A stretch of 54,487 bases of DNA from HLUCCA09 sp039189975 (GTDB lineage: Bacteria > Pseudomonadota > Alphaproteobacteria > Rhodobacterales > Rhodobacteraceae). Where the stretch lies: positions 1-54,487 of the forward strand of contig JBCCYI010000003.1 of NCBI GenBank assembly GCA_039189975.1, read 5' to 3'. A program made the translations under genes and the position numbers. The notes beneath the pieces were generated by a model. That model worked only from the letters and a program-made list of their open reading frames with translations. It was not told the DNA's origin and searched no databases. Below, one piece after another: positions 33,207 through 41,930 of this stretch; the first letter of the stretch is position 1; each line of letters begins with the position of its first letter.

Positions 33207-35102
33207 ATGGGAAACTACGCAAAGGTCTATGCCGGATGGCAAGCCGACCCTGAGGCCTTTTGGGCGGAGGCGGCACAGGCCGTAGACTGGGACGTGGCCC
33301 CGACGAAGATCCTCGACGACAGTGCGGCGCCACTCTACACGTGGTTCGCCGACGCCGAAGCCAACACCTGCTACAACGCCATCGACAGGCACGTCGAAGC
33401 GGGCCGCGGCGATCAGCCCGCAATCATCCACGACAGTCCCGTCACCGACAGCAAGACGACGATCACCTACGCGCAACTGCAAGACCGGGTGGCCCGGCTC
33501 GCGGGCGTTCTGGCCGCGCGCGGGGTCGGCAAGGGCGACCGCGTCGTCATCTACATGCCGATGATCCCCGAGGCGCTCGACGCCATGCTGGCCTGCGCAC
33601 GGATCGGGGCGATCCACTCGGTCGTCTTCGGCGGGTTCGCGGCCCACGAGCTGGCCGTGCGCATCAACGACGCCACGCCAAAGGCCATCCTCAGCGCTTC
33701 CTGCGGAATCGAGGGCAAGCGCGTGATCGAATACAAGCCGCTCCTGGACGAGGCGATCTCGCAGTCCGAGCACAAGCCCGACTTCTGTGTCGTCTTCCAG
33801 CGCCCGCAGGCCGAGGCGAGCATGGTCGAGGGGCGGGACGTGGATTGGGCGGAGGCGACCGCCGCCGCAGAGCCCGTTGGCTGCACGCCGGTGGGCGGCG
33901 CCGATCCGCTCTACATCCTCTATACCTCGGGGACCACGGGCCAGCCCAAGGGCGTTGTCCGCCACACCGGGGGGCACATGGTGGCGCTCCTGTGGACCAT
34001 GAAGAACCTCTACAACGTCGAACCCGGTGAGGTCTTCTGGGCCGCCTCGGACGTCGGCTGGGTCGTGGGCCACAGCTACATCTGTTACGGTCCCCTCCTG
34101 GCCGGGTGCACGACGATGGTCTTCGAGGGCAAGCCCGTCGGCACCCCCGATCCCGGCACGTTCTGGCGCATCATCGAGGAGCACAACGTTCGCGCCCTCT
34201 TCACCGCGCCCACCGCGCTGCGCGCCATCAAGCGCGAGGATCCCGAGGCCGAATACGTCCGCAAGTACGACCTGAGCGGCCTCAAGGCCCTCTTTCTGGC
34301 AGGCGAGCGCGCCGACCCCGACACGATCTACTGGGCCCAGACCCATCTGAAGAAGCCCGTCATCGACCATTGGTGGCAGACCGAAACCGGCTGGGCCATC
34401 GCCGCGAACCCTCTGGGGATCGAGGAACTGACAGTGAAGCCCGGCTCTCCGGCGGTGCCGATGCCGGGCTACGAGGTCGACATCCTCGACGAGGCCGGTC
34501 ACCCCGTCGCCCCCGGCACGCTGGGCGCGATCGCGATCAAGCTGCCCTTGCCGCCGGGCTCCCTGCCGACGCTCTGGAATGCCGAGGCGCGCTACCGCAA
34601 GAGCTACTTGCAGACCTTCCCGGGCTACTACGAGACCGGTGACGCGGGCATGAAGGACGAAGACGGCTACGTCTACATCATGGCCCGCACCGACGACGTC
34701 ATCAACGTCGCCGGTCATCGCCTCTCTACCGGCGCGATGGAGGAGGTGCTCGCCTCCCATCCCGATGTCGCTGAATGCGCGGTGATCGGGATCGGCGACA
34801 CGCTCAAGGGGCAGTCGCCCCTCGGCCTGGTCTGCCTCAACGCGGGCGCCGAGCGCACCGAGGAGGACATCCAGACCGAATGCGTCAAGCTCGTCCGCCA
34901 GGAGATCGGCCCTGTCGCCGCCTTCAAGCACTGCATCGTCATCGACGCCCTGCCCAAGACCCGGTCCGGCAAGATCCTGCGCGGCACCATGGTCGCCATC
35001 GCCGACGGCACGCCCTGGAAGATGCCCGCCACAATCGACGACCCGACCGTGCTCGACGCCATCGCCGACCGCATCGCCGGTATGGGTCACCCCACATCCT
35101 GA
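33207..35102 (+). CDS. prpE: Propionyl-CoA synthetase (AMP-forming), PrpE
   Basis: A 631-residue acyl-CoA synthetase of the acetyl/propionyl-CoA type. The N-terminal ACAS domain begins YAKVYAGWQADPEAFWAEAA. The AMP-binding core has YTSGTTGQPKGVV, the adenylation region WWQTETGW and YETGDAG, and the C-terminal catalytic Lys589 in PKTRSGKILRG. GSPAVPMPGYEV and the 628-637 residue length favour PrpE over Acs. ATG at 33207 follows AGGGAGGAAA. It activates propionate (or acetate) to CoA thioesters. Placement between phaB and phaA is unusual and suggests supply of propionyl-CoA for 3-hydroxyvalerate units or for disposal of propionate; the ScfR regulator next door fits. Confidence 0.92.
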   Translation: MGNYAKVYAGWQADPEAFWAEAAQAVDWDVAPTKILDDSAAPLYTWFADAEANTCYNAIDRHVEAGRGDQPAIIHDSPVTDSKTTITYAQLQDRVARLAGVLAARGVGKGDRVVIYMPMIPEALDAMLACARIGAIHSVVFGGFAAHELAVRINDATPKAILSASCGIEGKRVIEYKPLLDEAISQSEHKPDFCVVFQRPQAEASMVEGRDVDWAEATAAAEPVGCTPVGGADPLYILYTSGTTGQPKGVVRHTGGHMVALLWTMKNLYNVEPGEVFWAASDVGWVVGHSYICYGPLLAGCTTMVFEGKPVGTPDPGTFWRIIEEHNVRALFTAPTALRAIKREDPEAEYVRKYDLSGLKALFLAGERADPDTIYWAQTHLKKPVIDHWWQTETGWAIAANPLGIEELTVKPGSPAVPMPGYEVDILDEAGHPVAPGTLGAIAIKLPLPPGSLPTLWNAEARYRKSYLQTFPGYYETGDAGMKDEDGYVYIMARTDDVINVAGHRLSTGAMEEVLASHPDVAECAVIGIGDTLKGQSPLGLVCLNAGAERTEEDIQTECVKLVRQEIGPVAAFKHCIVIDALPKTRSGKILRGTMVAIADGTPWKMPATIDDPTVLDAIADRIAGMGHPTS

Positions 35103-35122
35103 GACGCAAGAGAGGAACAACC

Positions 35123-36304
35123 ATGCAAGACGTCGTCATCCTTGACGGAGCCCGCACCGCCATCGGCACCTTCGGAGGCTCGCTCGCCGGTACGGCGCCC
35201 AGCGACCTCGCGACCGCCGTGTCCAAGGAAGCCATGCGCCGCGCCGGGGTCGAACCCGGCCAGATCGGCGCATCGGTCTTCGGCCATGTGATCAACACCG
35301 AGGCCAAGGACATGTACATGGGCCGCGTCGCCGCCGTGAACGCGGGCGTCTCCGAGGAGGCCACGGGGCTCACGGTCAACCGGCTCTGCGGCTCGGGCGC
35401 GCAGGCCATCGTCAACGCCGCCCAGCACATCATGCTCGGCGATGTGGACTACGCGCTGGCGGGCGGCGCCGAGAGCATGTCGCGCGCGCCGCATGCCACG
35501 CAGTCGATCCGCACCGGCCAGAAGATGGGCGACGTTTCCTTCACCGACATGATGATCGGCGCGCTGAACGACCCGTTCGGTGTCGGGCACATGGGGGTGA
35601 CGGCGGAGAACGTGGCAGCGGAGAACCAGATCACCCGCGAACAGCAAGACGCTTTTGCCGTCGAAAGCCAGAAGCGCGCGGCGGCGGCCGTCGAGGCCGG
35701 GCGCTTTGAGAGCCAGATCCTGCCCATCGAGGTCAAGGTGAAGCGCGAGATGGTGCCCTTCGCCACCGACGAGCACATCAAGGCCGGCACCACGATGGAG
35801 AGCCTCGGCAAGCTGCGTCCGGCCTTTAAGAAGGACGGGTCGGTCACGGCGGGCAACGCCTCGGGCATCAACGACGGCGCCGCGGCTCTGGTCCTGGCCT
35901 CGGCCGAAGCGGCCGAAGCGGCGGGGCTGAAGCCTCGGGCGCGCCTTCTGGGCTACGCCATCGCCGGAGTGCGCCACGAGGTGATGGGCATCGGCCCGAT
36001 CCCCGCGGTGACGCAGCTTCTCAAGAAGATCGACATGACCGCCGACCAGTTCGACGTGATCGAGTCGAACGAAGCCTTCGCCGCACAAGCCTGCGCCGTC
36101 AACGCCGGGCTCGGGCTCAACACCGACAAGGTCAACCCCAACGGCGGCGCCATCGCCCTGGGCCACCCAATCGGCGCGACCGGCGCCATCATCTCGATCA
36201 AGACGCTCTACGAGCTGGAGCGCATCGGCGGGAAATACGGCCTCGTCACGATGTGCATCGGCGGCGGCCAGGGCATCGCGCTCGCCTTCGAGCGCCTGAC
36301 CTAA
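35123..36304 (+). CDS. phaA: Acetyl-CoA C-acetyltransferase (beta-ketothiolase) PhaA
   Basis: A 393-residue thiolase that condenses two acetyl-CoA, or acetyl-CoA with propionyl-CoA, to a 3-ketoacyl-CoA. The active-site residues are seen at Cys89 (NRLCGSGAQAI), His348 (GGAIALGHPIGATGA) and Cys378 (TMCIGGGQG), the same numbering as the well-known Zoogloea enzyme. It starts 20 bases after prpE behind AGAGAGGAAC. It is followed after 162 bases by phaC. Sequence features do not separate biosynthetic from degradative thiolases, but the neighbours favour a PHA role. Confidence 0.92.
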   Translation: MQDVVILDGARTAIGTFGGSLAGTAPSDLATAVSKEAMRRAGVEPGQIGASVFGHVINTEAKDMYMGRVAAVNAGVSEEATGLTVNRLCGSGAQAIVNAAQHIMLGDVDYALAGGAESMSRAPHATQSIRTGQKMGDVSFTDMMIGALNDPFGVGHMGVTAENVAAENQITREQQDAFAVESQKRAAAAVEAGRFESQILPIEVKVKREMVPFATDEHIKAGTTMESLGKLRPAFKKDGSVTAGNASGINDGAAALVLASAEAAEAAGLKPRARLLGYAIAGVRHEVMGIGPIPAVTQLLKKIDMTADQFDVIESNEAFAAQACAVNAGLGLNTDKVNPNGGAIALGHPIGATGAIISIKTLYELERIGGKYGLVTMCIGGGQGIALAFERLT

Positions 36305-36466
36305 GCGTTTCGAGGGTTCGGTGGCGCCGCAGACATCGCTCTTCGCGGTCGGCTAAAGGGAGAGGCCGCATGCGAGCGCGTCAACGACACCGCGACGCGC
36401 GACAAAAGCAAAGGCCGGGGCGCTCTTAGAGCGCGCCGGCCCGACAGGACTTGGGAGGACCTCGAA

Positions 36467-38245
36467 GTGACTGGCAAAACGTCTGACCCCCAGCTGCCCG
36501 ACGTGGCTGAAACCACGCAACGCATGATGGCGCTGGCGCAGCGCTCGATGACTGCTGTGACCAAGATGCAATCCCGGATGGCGGCCAAGGCGTCGGGCTC
36601 GGAATACTCGCTGATGGACTCCGCCACGCTCGCTCGCGCCTATGGCAACGTCTGGGCCCGTCTGATGACCAACCCACAGGAGTTCTGGTCCGCACAGATT
36701 CAGTCGACCACGAGCATCGCCAGGATGTGGAGCGCCATGCTGTCGCCCCAGGCCGATCCCGCGCCTGACCGCAGGTTTCGCGACGACAGTTGGTCCGAGG
36801 ATCCGATTTCGCGCAGCTACCGCGATGCCTTCCTCGCGTTCGAGGCCGCCACGGAAGAGCTGCTCGACATGCTCACGGAGGAGGGGCGCGACGATCTGCG
36901 GGTCAAGTTCTTTACCCGTCAGGCGATCAGCGCCCTCTCCCCTGCCAACTACCTCGCCACCAACGCCGCCGCGCGCACCAAGATGATCGAGACCGGCGGG
37001 CAGAGCATCCTCGACGGCATCGAGAACCTGCTGAGCGACCTCGAGCGCGGCGACGGCCGGCTCGACATCGCGACGAACGATCCCTCCGCCTATGAAGTCG
37101 GCGTCGACCTAGCGACGACGGAGGGCGACGTCGTCTTTCAGAACGAGCTGATGCAGCTGATCCAGTATCACCCGCGCACGGACACCCAGCACGAGGTGCC
37201 CATGCTCTTCGTGCCCGCCTGGATCAACAAGTTCTACATCATGGACATGCGTCCCCAGAACAGTCTGATCCGGCACACGCTGGAGGCGGGCCACTCGGTC
37301 TTTGTGATCTCCTGGGTCAACCCCACCGCCGCCCACGCCGATCTCGACTTTTCGGACTACATGAAGCTGGGCCCCTTGGCCGCCCTCGATGCCATCCGCG
37401 ACATCACCGGTGCGGACCGGGCCAACATCCTGGGGTTCTGCATCGGCGGCATTCTCGTGACGGCCATGCTCGGCTATCTCGCCGCCAAGGGCGAGGACCG
37501 GATCAACAGCGCCACCACGCTCGCCACCATGGCGGACTTCAAGGACGTGGGCGAGATCGGCGTCTTCATCGACGACGACCGCCTGGAGATCCTGCGCGCC
37601 CATATGGAAGAGAAGGGCTACCTGGAGGCGCATCACCTGCAGGACATGTTCTCGATGCTGCGCGAGAACGACCTGATCTGGTCGTTCTACGAGGCGAACT
37701 ATCTGCGCGGCGACAAGCCCCGTCCCTTTGACCTGCTCTACTGGAACGCCGATGCCACCCGCCTGCCCAAGGCGATGCTGCTGTGGTATCTGGAGGAGGT
37801 CTACCTCCGGAACAAGCTCCGCGAGCCAGGCGGGCTGGAGATGGACGGCGTCAAGATCGACATCTCGAAGATCGAAACGCCGATGTTCGTGCTGGCCACG
37901 CAGGACGATCACATCGCGCCCTGGACCTCCATCTACCCGATCACGCAGATCGTTGGCGGAGAGATGGAGTTTGTGTTGGGGGGCTCGGGCCACATCGCCG
38001 GGGTGATCAACCCGCCGGGCAAGCGCATGAAGTACGGATACAGGACGTCCCGCACCTACCCGGATACGCATGAGGCCTTTCTTGGGCAAGCCGACGCGCA
38101 TGAAGGATCCTGGTGGCCCCATTGGTTTGACTGGCTGGCAAAGAAAAGCGGCTCCAAGGTGGCGCCACGCAAGGTCGCCAAGCGGGGAGCCTACAAGGCG
38201 TTGGAGCCTGCGCCCGGCAGCTTCGTCACAGCAAAGGCTGGCTGA
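36467..38245 (+). CDS. phaC: Class I polyhydroxyalkanoate synthase PhaC
   Basis: A 592-residue synthase with the N-terminal PhaC domain (about 90-260) and an alpha/beta-hydrolase core. The lipase-like box is GFCIGG with nucleophile Cys325; the other triad members are Asp481 (DDHIAPW) and His509 (GSGHIAG). It polymerises (R)-3-hydroxyacyl-CoA at the granule surface. The start is a GTG at 36467, chosen for the GGGAGGA ribosome site about 9 bases upstream; no in-frame ATG fits better. The last 30 residues are Lys-rich. It follows phaA, and no phasin or PhaR gene is seen in the window. Confidence 0.93.
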   Translation: MTGKTSDPQLPDVAETTQRMMALAQRSMTAVTKMQSRMAAKASGSEYSLMDSATLARAYGNVWARLMTNPQEFWSAQIQSTTSIARMWSAMLSPQADPAPDRRFRDDSWSEDPISRSYRDAFLAFEAATEELLDMLTEEGRDDLRVKFFTRQAISALSPANYLATNAAARTKMIETGGQSILDGIENLLSDLERGDGRLDIATNDPSAYEVGVDLATTEGDVVFQNELMQLIQYHPRTDTQHEVPMLFVPAWINKFYIMDMRPQNSLIRHTLEAGHSVFVISWVNPTAAHADLDFSDYMKLGPLAALDAIRDITGADRANILGFCIGGILVTAMLGYLAAKGEDRINSATTLATMADFKDVGEIGVFIDDDRLEILRAHMEEKGYLEAHHLQDMFSMLRENDLIWSFYEANYLRGDKPRPFDLLYWNADATRLPKAMLLWYLEEVYLRNKLREPGGLEMDGVKIDISKIETPMFVLATQDDHIAPWTSIYPITQIVGGEMEFVLGGSGHIAGVINPPGKRMKYGYRTSRTYPDTHEAFLGQADAHEGSWWPHWFDWLAKKSGSKVAPRKVAKRGAYKALEPAPGSFVTAKAG

Positions 38246-38488
38246 TCCAGGGTCTCGTGCGCCGGTCGCGTGGGAATTCAGCCGCCGGAGCCCGCTCTTC
38301 TGCGCCGAACCAATGGACGCGGCCAAGGAGCACCGCAGAGACCGAGCAGCCACTGCGTCGCAAGGCCTTGGGTCTTGTGTATGGGCCGGGGCACCTCGAA
38401 CCGCGCTCTGGCGGACATGGGACGCCCCTATGCGGTGGTCCGCCTGACAACGGCTGATCCGTGACGCTTCCGATCTGTCGGGAGAGCC

Positions 38489-39424
38489 TCAGCACTCCGC
38501 CGCATCGCCTGTCGCCACGCGCGCCTCCAAGAGCCGGAGCCTCTCCGCGCGCGGCAGATCAAGCGTCGCAAGCGCGCGGAACTCCGCCGGGGTGCCGGGC
38601 ACCACACAAAAGAGCGTGCGCGCCTGTGGCACACGCATGTCCGGTGCCTCAGTCACGAATGTCACGCCGGAGCCGTAGATGAAGTAGGTGCCCGCTGGGT
38701 CGGGTTGCGAAAGATACCCTTCAATTCGGAGCGTCGGCAGGTCCCGGGAAAAGAGGCCGCTGTCGATCCGATCGGGCACGAGATGCTGGGCCACACTGTC
38801 CCATTGGCCGCGAACCCGCAGATGCGCCCCCGTCGCGGCATGGGTCACAGGCCCATCGGCGAGGGCAAAGGGACCCACCCGCTGTCCCGCATCCGGTGTA
38901 TGCGTGAACGAGCCATTGACGATCACGTGGCGTTGTGACGCCACTCGGCGGATGTGCGACACGGCGACGGTGTTGCCGCGCCAGAGGCCGCTCAGAGCCA
39001 CCCAATCTCCCACCGCGAGCTCCGGCACGTCGACCTCGGACACATCGAGGGACACGCCCAGCACCTCCAAGGTTCCTTGCGAAACCGCTTCGACGGGCGC
39101 AACCAGCGGATGATAGCTGCGCAACGCATAGGCCACTAGTGTTCCGTCCTGCGCCGCTGCTTCGACAACCACCGTCTCGCCGATCGTCAGATCCTCTGCC
39201 GGGCGCGCGCCCAGGAGCGACTGCACCTGCGCCCCGTCGGGCACGCGGACCCGCGCGCCTCCCACATGGATGCTGCCAAGGCCCGTGATCTCTCCCATGA
39301 TTCCCGTGCCAATCGTTCCCCCCTCGACGTCGTCGTCGGGCTCCTGCTCCCCGGCCGCAAGCGCCAGCGAGGCGGCCAGTGTCAGGGCACATGCGATCGC
39401 TGTGAGCCTCCTGCGCTGTCTCAT
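38489..39424 (-). CDS. DUF5666-like exported protein
   Basis: A 311-residue exported protein. A Sec signal covers residues 1-23 (ending ALA-AG). The mature part has short beta-rich segments: GTGIMGEITGLGSIHVGGAR and GQWDSVAQHLVPDRIDSGLF. These recall the DUF5666 repeat, a beta-barrel-like module of unknown role. Two Cys lie near the C-terminus (TLFCVVPG and the final AEC). Its start overlaps the stop of the DUF6502 gene by four bases, so the two are coupled. The DUF6502-DUF5666 pairing recurs in Rhodobacteraceae, to my recollection. Function unknown. Confidence 0.72.
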   Translation of the reverse strand: MRQRRRLTAIACALTLAASLALAAGEQEPDDDVEGGTIGTGIMGEITGLGSIHVGGARVRVPDGAQVQSLLGARPAEDLTIGETVVVEAAAQDGTLVAYALRSYHPLVAPVEAVSQGTLEVLGVSLDVSEVDVPELAVGDWVALSGLWRGNTVAVSHIRRVASQRHVIVNGSFTHTPDAGQRVGPFALADGPVTHAATGAHLRVRGQWDSVAQHLVPDRIDSGLFSRDLPTLRIEGYLSQPDPAGTYFIYGSGVTFVTEAPDMRVPQARTLFCVVPGTPAEFRALATLDLPRAERLRLLEARVATGDAAEC

Positions 39425-40233
39425 TGCGTGTTGCCCCGTGGTGATTGGTCCTGCGCGATGACATAGCCGCCAAAGGAGACGCGTTGCGTTGTATCGGCCC
39501 CGCCCTTGTCCCGCTGCTGAAGACGATGCGCTTCGGCGTTGAACGCCGCCAGCTGCTCCTCGGCCAACCGGCGCGCCAACGTCTCAAGCGCCTCGGCGGA
39601 GGCCTTGGACAGCTTGTTGAAATGCGATGCCCGCTCAAAATGCGGCGGTGCATCCTCGGTGAGATTGTCCACCGCCGCCTGAAGATGCGCCAGAATGTTC
39701 TTCTCGAAGGCTGCCAGCATCTCTGCACTGCCCGCCAGGGGGAGATACGCATCGGCGCGCAGGACCAGGGAGCCGTCCTCGCGCGTGGCCATATGGCCCG
39801 TCGTCAGAAGGTGTTGCAGGATCGTGCCCGGTGCGATGTCGAGCCGCAGGTCCCGGACAAGACCGTCGAAGCTCGGCCCCGCTTCAGCGGCACGCGGAAG
39901 GGGTCTCGGCCTGCCACCCGCTTCGAGATATCGCGCGTCGCTCGCCCATCGCGCAATCAGACGCGCCGAAGCCGGGGCGAAGGACGCACGCTCCGGCTCC
40001 GCGCCCGCTTCACGAAAACGGCGGACATCTTTGCGATGGAGACCTGTCAGCAGACTGATCTGGCTGTCACTCACAGGGCCGTCAAAGCGCCGCTGCGCTT
40101 CGTCAAACAAGACCTGCTTCATGAGCTCGGTTGCACTGGTCAGCGTGATCCCACTGCTGATCATCAGATCGGCGAGTGGTCGGAAGACCGCCCGCAGTGC
40201 CGCCCGAACGCGATCATTGTCATACCTCGCCAA
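39421..40233 (-). CDS. DUF6502 family protein
   Basis: A 270-residue cytoplasmic protein matching DUF6502: the N-terminal VRAALRAVFRPLADLMISSG and the VSDSQISLLTGLHRKDVRRF segment look like a winged-helix/HTH arrangement, so a DNA-binding or regulatory role is plausible. No signal peptide or membrane segment. The frame begins at a TTG (40233) with a GGGGTGG stretch before it; no ATG fits near the N-terminus, so the TTG is used, with some doubt. Its stop overlaps the start of the exported DUF5666-like protein. Confidence 0.75.
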   Translation of the reverse strand: MARYDNDRVRAALRAVFRPLADLMISSGITLTSATELMKQVLFDEAQRRFDGPVSDSQISLLTGLHRKDVRRFREAGAEPERASFAPASARLIARWASDARYLEAGGRPRPLPRAAEAGPSFDGLVRDLRLDIAPGTILQHLLTTGHMATREDGSLVLRADAYLPLAGSAEMLAAFEKNILAHLQAAVDNLTEDAPPHFERASHFNKLSKASAEALETLARRLAEEQLAAFNAEAHRLQQRDKGGADTTQRVSFGGYVIAQDQSPRGNTQ

Positions 40234-40343
40234 TCAGACCACCCCGATGCGCATGTCCCTGGACACTCCTCCCCCGCATCACCTTACGCAATTCTTGTCT
40301 GGGAAAAAATCCCAATCAGTACGAAGCCTCCGTCCTGTTGCGG

Positions 40344-40365
40344 GGGCGGGTCAGGTGACCCGCCC
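40344..40365 (-). terminator. Perfect hairpin after the spondin-RTX gene
   Basis: On the minus strand, 10 bases after the RTX gene stop, lies GGGCGGGTCA-CC-TGACCCGCCC, a perfect 10-base stem. It lacks a clear U-tract, so termination strength is uncertain; it may also serve as an operator upstream of DUF6502. Confidence 0.5.
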
Positions 40366-40375
40366 ACCCCTGTCC

Positions 40376-41611
40376 TCACCCGAAGACGAAGTCGGTCTCG
40401 GTCAGGGTGTCGAGATCAACGCCGCGCAGCAGGACGCTGTCACCGTCGCCAAAGTCGAACTCGACGCCAAAGCCAACGTCTTCCGCCGTCGCAAGGAGAT
40501 CGGCGAACGTGTCGATCCCATCGACATCAACAGCGAGCTGGTCGTCGCCATTGCGATCGAAGTCGCGGATCAGATCGTCGCCATCGCCGGCAACGTACAC
40601 AAAAAGGTCGTCGCCCGACCCGCCCGTGAGCGTGTCTTCGCCAAGCCCGCCAGCGACGACGTCATCGCCCCGGTTGCCATTGATCCAGTCAGCGCCACGA
40701 CCGCCATCAATGATGTCGTTGTCGCGCCCGCCGGAGATCCAGTCACGGCCGCCACCGCCGTTGATCAGGTCGTCTCCGCTGCCGCCGAGAATGATGTCGC
40801 CGCCGCCCTCGCCGTTGAGTTCGTCCCAGCCGCGCCGACCAAGAAGAATGTCCTGCCCGTCACCTGCGTTGATGATGTTGTCGCTGCGGTTGCCCCCCAG
40901 CACTTCGCCGCTGTCGGTCCCCTGACGTTCTTCAACCGTGTTGACGTGCACCACGGCGATCTGCGCGCCGGGCAGCGTGAAGTCTCCGGCCACGGGGTCG
41001 ATCGCGACGCCGAATGCGTTTGTGCCGCCCAGGATGATCTGATCACCCTCGCCGTCCGGGTTCCCTTCGGAACCGTTGAAGCCGGGATGCAGTCGGATGA
41101 CGCCGTTTTCGTCAACGCCCGTGTCCGGCGCAGTCTGATTGATAAACGCAGCGTCAAGCTCTGTGTTCACCTCGGTGCCCGCGTCATAGACGTTGGATCC
41201 TTCCAGAACGACCGTTTGCGCACCCGTGAACATGCCCGCGTCATCAAACAGTGTCAGGGCTGTGCTCGTGCCCACAAACGCATCGTTGGATGGCAGGATC
41301 ATGGCGCCGAAGCTGGCCAGGTTGTTGACCGTGCCGTCCACCGTGATCCGGTTGGAGGTAAACTCCTGCGTGGCGATCGGCCCAGCTTCTCCCGCCACCA
41401 CAAGGCCCTGGCTATCGGGCGACGCGGCGGAGCGCTCCCCGGCCAGCGCGCCAAAGTCGCCATCTTCGGCGAGCGCTTCCAGCCCGGGCGAGGCCTCTTC
41501 GCCAACGTTGAAGAGGTCGAACCCCTCGTCGTGGAACCCGAAGTAAAAGGGTGTCAGGAAGGTACCGCCGGTGTCTGACGTGTTTCTGACGGAGATGCGA
41601 AGATCGGTCAT
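40376..41611 (-). CDS. Secreted spondin-domain protein with RTX calcium-binding repeats
   Basis: A 411-residue protein without a Sec signal. The N-terminal 150 residues match a spondin_N-type domain (TGGTFLTPFYFGFHDEGFDL and GPIATQEFTSNRITVDG). Residues about 245-360 carry glycine-aspartate nonapeptides such as GGSGDDLINGGGG and GGLGEDTLTGGSGDD, the RTX repeats that bind calcium after type I secretion. The C-terminus, ending DFVFG, looks like the uncleaved type I secretion signal with hydrophobic and acidic residues. The secretion machinery (HlyB/D) is not in the window. A role in adhesion or extracellular matrix is likely for spondin-RTX proteins but not proven. Confidence 0.87.
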   Translation of the reverse strand: MTDLRISVRNTSDTGGTFLTPFYFGFHDEGFDLFNVGEEASPGLEALAEDGDFGALAGERSAASPDSQGLVVAGEAGPIATQEFTSNRITVDGTVNNLASFGAMILPSNDAFVGTSTALTLFDDAGMFTGAQTVVLEGSNVYDAGTEVNTELDAAFINQTAPDTGVDENGVIRLHPGFNGSEGNPDGEGDQIILGGTNAFGVAIDPVAGDFTLPGAQIAVVHVNTVEERQGTDSGEVLGGNRSDNIINAGDGQDILLGRRGWDELNGEGGGDIILGGSGDDLINGGGGRDWISGGRDNDIIDGGRGADWINGNRGDDVVAGGLGEDTLTGGSGDDLFVYVAGDGDDLIRDFDRNGDDQLAVDVDGIDTFADLLATAEDVGFGVEFDFGDGDSVLLRGVDLDTLTETDFVFG

Positions 41612-41930
41612 GGAAGCTCCCTTGGAGGAATAAGATATGAATGGGAAATTTTCCCAGTGACTCCAGACCTACCGGCTTCGCGGACAAGAGCAACGCTCTG
41701 CAACACCTGATCTCAGCTTTGTGAAACTTGTTAAGGCACTGTGATCACGCCGAAATCACGAAGTCTTGGGAGTTCTTGAAGACGCCGTGAAGACGGCACG
41801 CCATAGCTCACCCGCAGCGCCCGGCGTTTGCAGCATGCCGGGCGGGATCACATATCACGTTGGGGCAGGAAACCGGATCGGTACGACGGACGGCCCATCT
41901 CAGCCCCGAAGCGCCCTGATGGGAAGGCGC
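41612..41930. other. Intergenic region with RTX promoter and a possible terminator
   Basis: This 319-base gap lies upstream of the RTX gene and downstream of the isocitrate-lyase-like gene, both on the minus strand. The part near 41620-41770 is AT-richer and should hold the RTX promoter. GGAG lies close before the RTX start. The only structure of note is the hairpin at 41911-41930. Confidence 0.4.
41911..41930 (-). terminator. Weak hairpin after the TRAP operon
   Basis: Directly after the TAG of the isocitrate-lyase-like gene on the minus strand lies GCGCC-TTCCCATCAG-GGCGC followed by TTCGG. It could end the TRAP operon, but the stem is short and the U-run poor. Confidence 0.3.

Noticed and set aside
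32991..35120. Minus-strand open frame of 709 codons opposite prpE
   Set aside because: Antisense shadow of a strongly recognised gene; Asp/Val/Gly-rich with no motif.
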